This document shows, in pieces, positions 27,985-34,399 of a DNA stretch of 64,000 nt. The stretch spans positions 62,001 through 126,000 of the forward strand of contig NZ_AKXQ01000014.1 of the NCBI RefSeq assembly GCF_000276805.1, in the 5' to 3' direction. Below the pieces are notes generated by a model. That model saw only the letters and a program-made list of their open reading frames with translations, did not search any database and was not told where the DNA came from. The position numbers and the translations under genes are program-made. Positions within the stretch are counted from its first letter, which is position 1. Each line of letters begins with the position of its first letter. The DNA is from Moritella dasanensis ArB 0140 (GTDB taxonomy: Bacteria > Pseudomonadota > Gammaproteobacteria > Enterobacterales > Moritellaceae).

Positions 27985-28680
27985 TTATAATTCCTTCATT
28001 TTTTGAGCTATTTCACGTTGGCGACCTTTATCTGCTAAGGGTCTGTCCGGTCTTGGTGCGGCCTGTTTTGCGTGTATAAAATAGCGGCGCGCTTCTGCTG
28101 TTCTGCCATCTTGTAATAAAAAGTCGGCATAAAAATAATTTGGGTCGATGCCATCAGGGTTTATCGATAACGCCTGTTTTAACCATTTTTCAGCCGTGTC
28201 ATCATCGCCGAATGCCAGTGGCCATCCCGGCACTTGATAATACAGCGAGCCTAAACTGGTGTAAGCAGAACCGTCGAGCACAGTTGGATTTTCTTTTATC
28301 GCTTGTTCAAGTAACACTTTGGATTCTTTCACTAAAGATAGCGCACCTAGACCGCCTTTTGCACCTGCTAATGTGCTTTTATTGATAGCAAGCCATACTT
28401 TCAGCTCAGTATTTTGTGGTGATTGCGTTGATAGGGTTTGCGTGCTGTCGACTAAGGCTTCTAGACAAGACTCTTTTATATCGTCATTTTCAGATCCATA
28501 TTGGCATTCTGCCCACTGATGTTGAACGTTCAGCAGGGTGCTTTGCGCTGTTTTTTCATTGGCAAAGCTTGGAACTGCTAAAAATAACAGACCAGTCGCT
28601 GCGAGCGTTACGGGTACTTTACTGTTTTTTATATATTGCATGAGTGATGTGTTCATATTGTTTACCTGCCGTTTTTGCAT
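27985..28680 (-). CDS. Periplasmic TPR-repeat protein of unknown function
   Basis: The protein has 223 or 231 residues. The hydrophobic segment VTLAATGLLFLAVPSFA-NEK is a signal peptide, so the mature protein is periplasmic. The body contains tetratricopeptide-like helices: KESKVLLEQAIKENPTVLDG, AEKWLKQALSINPDGIDP, and AEARRYFIHAKQAAP. ATG 28680 overlaps the SDR stop as TAATG, but ATG 28656 has a better AGGTAA ribosome-binding site and a more normal signal peptide. The protein could be an accessory or sensing partner of the kinase. I know no specific function. Confidence 0.75.
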   Translation of the reverse strand: MQKRQVNNMNTSLMQYIKNSKVPVTLAATGLLFLAVPSFANEKTAQSTLLNVQHQWAECQYGSENDDIKESCLEALVDSTQTLSTQSPQNTELKVWLAINKSTLAGAKGGLGALSLVKESKVLLEQAIKENPTVLDGSAYTSLGSLYYQVPGWPLAFGDDDTAEKWLKQALSINPDGIDPNYFYADFLLQDGRTAEARRYFIHAKQAAPRPDRPLADKGRQREIAQKMKEL

Positions 28681-29483
28681 TAAATAGGTTTTTTCATAAA
28701 CTCGACGATTACCGCGTGTTGCTTACGAATAGAAGATGAAACCAACGAGGGAAACAGTTGGTTAATTTTCACAAACAATTTTTCTGGCCAACCAATCCAG
28801 GTGGTGGTGTGTTCTTTTTCTAACACCTTGATGACGTTGAGAGCCACTACTTCGGGAGAGTCCATCGCATTGCCAAGCTGATGATTTAAAGCCGTGACAT
28901 TGGCATTGTTTAACTCTGTGGTGGTGGCGCGCGGTGCGAGATAAAGTATTTTCGTCGCACTACCTTGTAGCTCGCGTTGCATTGCTTCACTAAAGCGATG
29001 TAGGCCAGCTTTAGCCGCGCAGTAAGTGCTGTAACCTGGGTAACCAATAGCGCCAAACGTGGAACCAATATTAAGGATGACGTTGGGCTTTTGTGACCAA
29101 GATAGGGCGCTTTTAGTCAGTAATATGGGTGCTAATAAGTTGAGGTATAATTCAGCTTCAATGGCCTCATCATCGCGGTTATCTAAGGAATCAAAAGTAT
29201 TGATACCAGCATTGTTAATCACGCCATGAATCGGCATATTGTCATCGACCATGGCAGCACACTGTTCGCCTAATGTTTTGATCGCGAGGGTATTACTGAG
29301 ATCCGCTATTAATATGCTGTGCTTTTCGGACATTGCCAGAGACTGCTTTAATGCGACTAACTTAGTCTCATCTCTGCCGACTAGAATGATAGAGCAACCT
29401 TTCTGCGCGAGGTTTGCGGCGATACAGCGGCCAATGCCACCGGTTGCGCCAGTTAAGATAAAGTGTTTATGTTGTAAATTCAT
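28680..29483 (-). CDS. Short-chain dehydrogenase/reductase
   Basis: This 267-residue classical SDR has the cofactor loop TGATGGIG near residue 12, NNAG near 91, catalytic serine in NIGSTFG and YCAAK as the YxxxK pair. It lies 31 nt downstream of the acyl-AMP ligase/di-iron gene and overlaps the TPR gene by one base, so it is part of the same operon. The probable role is NAD(P)-dependent oxidation or reduction of the product made by the ligase/di-iron enzyme. The substrate is not deducible. Confidence 0.88.
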   Translation of the reverse strand: MNLQHKHFILTGATGGIGRCIAANLAQKGCSIILVGRDETKLVALKQSLAMSEKHSILIADLSNTLAIKTLGEQCAAMVDDNMPIHGVINNAGINTFDSLDNRDDEAIEAELYLNLLAPILLTKSALSWSQKPNVILNIGSTFGAIGYPGYSTYCAAKAGLHRFSEAMQRELQGSATKILYLAPRATTTELNNANVTALNHQLGNAMDSPEVVALNVIKVLEKEHTTTWIGWPEKLFVKINQLFPSLVSSSIRKQHAVIVEFMKKPI

Positions 29484-29514
29484 GTCAGTTCCTTAAGCGA
29501 TAAACGGATTAACG

Positions 29515-31713
29515 TTAATGCGTCGCCGATAAGCTTTTTAGCATATCGCCATATAAAGTGAAGACCATGTTGGCACCAGCAATAATGGCTTGTTGATCAT
29601 CCGTGTCGGTGATGTTATTCATCAACTTTTCAAAGGTTTGGATGTGTTCTTGATCTAATGTGCTGTGAGACGTTAAGTAGCTCATTGCGGCATCAGGCAA
29701 TACAAGCTTGCTCTGTACTAATGCTGCGATAGAACCACCGACAGTGACGCTAGTACCTTCTAATACCCAGACCATCCCAAAGAAAGCTAATGGATTTTTA
29801 CGATCGATCTGGTGATACAAATACGCCACCATCAGTTCGATTGCTTGGCATGCTTTGCCTTGATGTTGGTCATGACGAACGTCGTCTGCATTTGCACCAC
29901 ACGCGCGAATGTCATTTAAGATCCATTCGTGGTGGCCTTTTTCTTCTTCTATGTATTCACCAATGGCACTTTGTAACCACTCGTATTTTTCTGGTAGGCG
30001 CGAGCCACAAGCCATTAATAGCGGCACTGTATGTTTGACGTGATGAAATGCTTGGGTAAGGAAAGCAGTGTAATTGGCTAAGCTGATGTCGCCTTGTTGG
30101 CACGCTGCAAAAATAGGTGCTTGATACATCAGGTCTTGCTGTTGTTGGGTTGCTTGTTTTAGTTGCTCAAAAAATAGTGGTGTTGATGTCATGATGTTTA
30201 CCTTATTAGAGTCTGAAGACGATAAATCGAGTGTGTTAGCTTGTTTACTAAATTGCAGCTGAAATGCGTCACGTTTTGGGCGACCATTGGCGGTGAATAA
30301 GTGTGGGTACTGGCTAAATGAATCAACCAATCTCCACCGAGACAGTGCGGCATAATCTGGCAATGTTTGGTTTAATTGCGTTATAGCATCGCGTACCTTG
30401 CCTGGTTCTTCTGTACTCGCAGTACTTGTCGAAATAACAGCAAGCAATTGGTCATCTTGATCACCCATTACCACCATGTTACGAATAGCTGGGTAGACCT
30501 GCGCTTCAGACTCAATCCATTCTGGCGAAATGTTACGACCAAACGGGGTGATCACTAGGTTTTTCTTTCTACCGGTTATATGTAAAAAACCATCGGAGTC
30601 TAAATAGCCAATATCACCGGTTTCGATGTATTGCGGTTTTGTGTCGTCACCTAAATAACCCAGCATCGAAGCGCCAAAGACCAGCACTTCGCCATCGCAA
30701 GCAATTTCTACTTGGCAATGTGGTAACACCTGACCACAACTGCCAAATTGAAAAGCAGCAGGGTGATTTAGACTGACGACAGAACCGCATTCTGACAAGC
30801 CATAGCCTTCATAGGCTGGAATGTTCAGTTGATGGGCTAGATCCATGATTGAACTTGGCACGCGCGCACCGCCAACCGCAACAAAAACTAAGCGTTTAGC
30901 TATTTCTGGTTGCGATTGTACGGTTTGAATTAAGGCGCCAAGTAATGCAGGTGTGAGCACTAAACTTTGTGGGGTAAAAGTCAGTAATGCCTGCATAAAA
31001 GTGGGCGCTTCAAATTGACTCGAACCAATAAGACCGACTTGTTCCCCAGGTAAAATGATGGTGCGGACCCCAAGCATTAATGGCACGTAAATACCGGTGA
31101 TGTTTTCGAGTAGTGTCGTCAGCGGTAGCAATACCAAATGAGACTGCGGTATCTGACCTTGAGAAATTGTATCGAGTAAGCTTTGTGTTACCGTTTCTAA
31201 GTGCAATGCGCTAAGACAAACACCTTTAGGATTGCCAGTTGAACCGGATGTAAAAGTGATTTTTACGCATTTGTCTGGAAACTCAGTCGCGGTCACTGGT
31301 TTGCTTGTTGTATAAAGCGGCATGCCTAATAACGTTACTTCTAATCGCGTTGCTTTTGACCGTAATGAATTGTCTGACCAATCTCCAATAAAAAGATCAG
31401 CGCCACTCTCATTCAGCGCATGGTCGACTTGTTGTGGGGTGAAAAATAGCGGAATAGGCACGATTGTAATATTGGCTGCCAGCGCGGCTAAATCGAGCAT
31501 GGCCCAATCAATGCTATTGGCTGCACGCAGGGCAATACAGCGTGGGTTTAAATCCAAAAGGGCTGCTTTTGTCTCTTCAATTTGTTGGCATAATTGTGTG
31601 TAAGTGAGCTCAACAAGCGCAGTACTTGCTACTCTGTATCCGACAAAGGCGATAGCGTCAGGCTGGGTTAATCCGTAGTTATAGATACACGTTAATAGAG
31701 CGTTCATGAGCAT
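29515..31713 (-). CDS. Acyl-AMP ligase fused to a heme-oxygenase-like di-iron oxidase domain
   Basis: This is a 732-residue fusion. Residues 1-490 are an adenylate-forming enzyme: P-loop TSGSTGNPKG at 155-164, YEGYGLSE at 301-308, TGD at 366-368, GRKKN at 381-385 and a C-terminal lysine in NGRPKRD near 480. A Ser/Asp-rich linker (498-503) follows. Residues 512-730 form a TenA/heme-oxygenase-like helical domain with metal ligands E591-x2-H594, E652 and H683-x3-D687-x2-H690, the arrangement of di-iron oxidases such as UndA. Activation of a carboxylic acid followed by oxidative chemistry is plausible. The start is 31713 or, more likely, 31707, where ATGA couples it to the preceding gene. Confidence 0.85.
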   Translation of the reverse strand: MLMNALLTCIYNYGLTQPDAIAFVGYRVASTALVELTYTQLCQQIEETKAALLDLNPRCIALRAANSIDWAMLDLAALAANITIVPIPLFFTPQQVDHALNESGADLFIGDWSDNSLRSKATRLEVTLLGMPLYTTSKPVTATEFPDKCVKITFTSGSTGNPKGVCLSALHLETVTQSLLDTISQGQIPQSHLVLLPLTTLLENITGIYVPLMLGVRTIILPGEQVGLIGSSQFEAPTFMQALLTFTPQSLVLTPALLGALIQTVQSQPEIAKRLVFVAVGGARVPSSIMDLAHQLNIPAYEGYGLSECGSVVSLNHPAAFQFGSCGQVLPHCQVEIACDGEVLVFGASMLGYLGDDTKPQYIETGDIGYLDSDGFLHITGRKKNLVITPFGRNISPEWIESEAQVYPAIRNMVVMGDQDDQLLAVISTSTASTEEPGKVRDAITQLNQTLPDYAALSRWRLVDSFSQYPHLFTANGRPKRDAFQLQFSKQANTLDLSSSDSNKVNIMTSTPLFFEQLKQATQQQQDLMYQAPIFAACQQGDISLANYTAFLTQAFHHVKHTVPLLMACGSRLPEKYEWLQSAIGEYIEEEKGHHEWILNDIRACGANADDVRHDQHQGKACQAIELMVAYLYHQIDRKNPLAFFGMVWVLEGTSVTVGGSIAALVQSKLVLPDAAMSYLTSHSTLDQEHIQTFEKLMNNITDTDDQQAIIAGANMVFTLYGDMLKSLSATH

Positions 31714-32372
31714 GCCTTTTGCGATTGCGATAGTGATTGAGAGTTAAAGTCAGATTGTGGCTGTGATAGTGAGCGGTTTCGCGAGGTAAACCGGGATGTT
31801 AATTGCGCTAAACCTTGCTTTAAATTGCCCGCAGATACTTTCGGGTTGTGGTGATAATAATTGCCCCAAACTTCTTCGCCATCTTGAACGTAGTCGGCGT
31901 TGGCTGGCGTTAATATGACAGGGTGCAGTTTTAAGCGCGTCATCATGGCGTGCAGCGGATCTGTGGCTGTAAATATGCACCATTCATAACCTTCATTAAC
32001 AAGGTGTTCAGCCATCAGCATAAAGTGCAGTGGTGACATGCCTTTGGAAAATGACGCAAGCTGACCAAATTCAATCAGCTTGTTCCTTGAAATAGGTTGC
32101 TCAAACGTATCAGACATTAATTGGTCGGCAGGCGCGTGAAGATATTGCTCCAAGAACAGCGGGGCGCTATCTGCCTCACGATATCCACAAGCCGAAAGGA
32201 TGGCATTGTTTTCATCTAAAATAGCAACAAACATGGGCATGAACTCATGGATATGCGCATTGAATGCAATGCTGTATCGAGAATAGATATAGGATTCAAC
32301 ATGCGTTCTTAAAGGGTGATTAGCATCGATCACTGCCAGAGTGTAATTGTTTATCGGTTGATCATAGTTCAT
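31704..32372 (-). CDS. Thermostable hemolysin family protein (GNAT/autoinducer-synthase-like fold)
   Basis: The 222-residue product resembles the Vibrio thermostable direct hemolysin-delta family: HPLRTHVESYIYSRYSIAFNAHI near the N-terminus, then FVAILDENNAILSACGYR, LFLEQYL, EFGQLAS and FTATDPLHAMMTRL. The layout resembles acyltransferases of the GNAT/LuxI kind, so the hemolysin label need not describe the function. It has no signal peptide. I chose the ATG at 32372, with GGGAAAG just upstream, over the longer frame from 32405. It is the first gene of the operon, directly downstream of a PmrA-box-like element. The C-terminal ~30 residues are low-complexity (Ser/Gln-rich). Confidence 0.8.
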   Translation of the reverse strand: MNYDQPINNYTLAVIDANHPLRTHVESYIYSRYSIAFNAHIHEFMPMFVAILDENNAILSACGYREADSAPLFLEQYLHAPADQLMSDTFEQPISRNKLIEFGQLASFSKGMSPLHFMLMAEHLVNEGYEWCIFTATDPLHAMMTRLKLHPVILTPANADYVQDGEEVWGNYYHHNPKVSAGNLKQGLAQLTSRFTSRNRSLSQPQSDFNSQSLSQSQKACS

Positions 32373-32411
32373 ATGCTTTCCCTTGTTTGTTGATTCTGTA
32401 TTCACTTTAAC

Positions 32412-32440
32412 AAGGGAAACTTAAGGGAAACTTAAGGGAA
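32412..32440 (-). promoter_or_regulatory. PmrA-box-like element, CTTAAG-N5-CTTAAG
   Basis: CTTAAG occurs at 32420-32425 and 32431-32436 with a 5-nt spacer, an 11-bp period. The flanking AAGGGAAA makes nearly three copies of an 11-bp unit. It lies about 50 nt upstream of the hemolysin-family gene. Published PmrA sites have the form YTTAAK-N5-YTTAAK, and the operon encodes a PmrA-class regulator. A weak -10 (TACAGA, minus strand) lies at 32400-32395, about 19 nt away. Confidence 0.72.
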
Positions 32441-32643
32441 AAAATAAATGTAAAAAAGCAGCTGACATGGAAGCAAAAGGGTATCAAGTGAGTATGCATC
32501 ACCGTTTTATACGGCTAGAGAGGGCAAGAAACATAAATTAAGCCATAATTACAATTAGACAACGCTGGTGGTTCACCAATCAGTAAGTTAGGTCATGAGC
32601 GGCACTGTGCTCTAATTCGTATTTTTATTTGTAGGATAATGAC

Positions 32644-33624
32644 ATGCAAAGGTTTAAAAACATTATTTGTGTCGTAACGCTTGATCCTAGTAGCAGTGCT
32701 ACATTAGAACGCGCTGTGGTTTTAGCTAACAACAATCAGGCTCAGCTTACTGTTGTCGAAGTCATTGAAAAAATACCCGCGAATATAAACATACCCGCTA
32801 GCATTTTGTCGCCTGATAAGATTGAGGCCACTATAGTCACCGAGCATCTAAAAGAACTGACCGCACTGGTTGCGCGGTGGCGAGATGACATTGATATTAA
32901 AATTAAGGTGTTGGTTGGGACTCCGTTTTTAGAAGTCATCTATGAGGTATTGCGTAACGACTATGATTTGGTAATTAAGGCCGCAGAAAGTGATACTCGG
33001 TTAAAAAGTGTTGTTGGCAGTAATGATATGCACTTGCTACGTAAATGTCCTTGTCTGGTTTGGCTGATTAAATCGGAATCACCTAAATCATACCGCCGCA
33101 TTCTTGCTGCTATCGATGTCGACGAGCAGGTGCCAGCGGAAGAACTAGAAGCAAAGCGCTTACTTACTCATAAAGTTCTCGACATGGCAAGTTCATTAGC
33201 CATGTCTGAATTCGCCGAACTGCATATTGTTCATGCGTGGGAAGCGCTTGGTGAAAGAGAGCTCAGAAGCGGGTTCCTCACTGTATCGGAGCAAGAGTTG
33301 CGGGCTTATATCGAGAAGGTAAAAGAGCAGCATAGCCTGAGCTTGAATAAAGTGATGGAAGAGGTGGTAAGTAAGTTGGGACGTAATACTTTTGAATATC
33401 TAAACCCGCAATCGCATTTGCTCAAAGGCCAAGCACACAAAGAGATCCCTGCATTAGCTGACAAGATTGAGGCTGATATAGTGGTCATGGGCACTGTAGC
33501 TCGCAGCGGTATTTCTGGTTTCTTCATGGGTAATACCGCTGAAACAATCCTCAATCGAATCGATTGTTCAGTACTTGCCGTTAAACCGCCTGGATTTGTC
33601 ACACCAGTGACTTTGGACAAATAA
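32644..33624 (+). CDS. Universal stress protein, tandem-domain UspE-like
   Basis: This 326-residue cytoplasmic protein has two Usp domains, residues ~1-145 and ~155-320. Each starts with a beta strand (NIICVVTLD; RILAAIDVD). The second domain carries the ATP-binding pattern G-x2-x-G-x9-G(S/T), here GTVARSGISGFFMGNTAETIL; the first is degenerate. E. coli UspE has the same length and architecture and works in stress resistance and motility. It is a single gene with its own ribosome-binding region (GTAGGATAATGAC) and nothing in the context narrows its role. Confidence 0.85.
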   Translation: MQRFKNIICVVTLDPSSSATLERAVVLANNNQAQLTVVEVIEKIPANINIPASILSPDKIEATIVTEHLKELTALVARWRDDIDIKIKVLVGTPFLEVIYEVLRNDYDLVIKAAESDTRLKSVVGSNDMHLLRKCPCLVWLIKSESPKSYRRILAAIDVDEQVPAEELEAKRLLTHKVLDMASSLAMSEFAELHIVHAWEALGERELRSGFLTVSEQELRAYIEKVKEQHSLSLNKVMEEVVSKLGRNTFEYLNPQSHLLKGQAHKEIPALADKIEADIVVMGTVARSGISGFFMGNTAETILNRIDCSVLAVKPPGFVTPVTLDK

Positions 33625-33687
33625 AACTAGGTTAACTAACCTGAATATGGCAGGCTGTTATCTTCGCTATGACAAGGTTTTAATGAC

Positions 33688-34302
33688 ATGCAATTAGATT
33701 TCTCCGACTTTTCAGCTAGCCAACGTTATCACTTGATGACACAAACCATTATTCCACGACCTATTGCGTGGACACTTACCGATTCGGGTGACGAAAACTA
33801 CAACCTCGCGCCATTTTCTTATTTTACCGCAGTGTCGAGTGAACCTGCTTTGTTAATGATCTCAGTGGGGAAAAAACCCAATGGCGATAACAAAGATACA
33901 CTCACTAATATTCTTAAAAACAAGAAAATGGTTATTCACATTGCTTCAGCTGATCAAGCTGAACTGGTGACTCAGACCGCCGCGACATTAGCGCATGGCC
34001 AATCTGAGCTCGCCAATTCAGGGCTAACCACCGCTGCATTTGAAAATTTTCCATTACCGCGATTAGCGCAATGTGATATCGCTTATGGTTGTGAGCTTTA
34101 CGAAATTAAAGAGTTGGGTGATGTACCACAAACATTAATATTTGTTGAAGTTAAGCAACTCTACATTAGTGATGCGGTTGTAGTTAAAGATGATAAAGAC
34201 CGCATGAAAATTGCTGCCGATAAAGTGAAACCGCTAGCGCGATTAGGTGGTGGTGAATACGCATCAATTACCGCGCCGTTTAGTCTGCAAAGACCTGCGT
34301 AA
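33688..34302 (+). CDS. Flavin reductase-like, FMN-binding protein
   Basis: This 204-residue protein of the flavin-reductase/DIM6-NTAB family has the typical N-terminal IIPRPIAW and NLAPFSYFTAVSSEPALLMIS, with FMN-binding residues in these blocks, and a C-terminal LARLGGGEYASI. It probably binds FMN and reduces it or another acceptor with NAD(P)H. The 3' part (from base 33837) is duplicated at 37590-38056 on the other side of the cytochrome gene. This copy is intact. Confidence 0.85.
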   Translation: MQLDFSDFSASQRYHLMTQTIIPRPIAWTLTDSGDENYNLAPFSYFTAVSSEPALLMISVGKKPNGDNKDTLTNILKNKKMVIHIASADQAELVTQTAATLAHGQSELANSGLTTAAFENFPLPRLAQCDIAYGCELYEIKELGDVPQTLIFVEVKQLYISDAVVVKDDKDRMKIAADKVKPLARLGGGEYASITAPFSLQRPA

Positions 34303-34337
34303 ATAAAGTTAGCTTAAGACGGGGATCGCTGAATAAT

Positions 34338-34367
34338 GAAAACCCCGCAATCCATGAGATGGCGGGG
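34338..34367 (-). terminator. Intrinsic terminator of the cytochrome c peroxidase-like gene
   Basis: Read on the minus strand, CCCCGC (34367-34362) pairs with GCGGGG (34348-34343), followed by TTTTC. The hairpin has no T-run on the plus strand. Confidence 0.7.
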
Positions 34368-34399
34368 CTAAAGGATACTCCTTGTTACCAGTTACTTGC

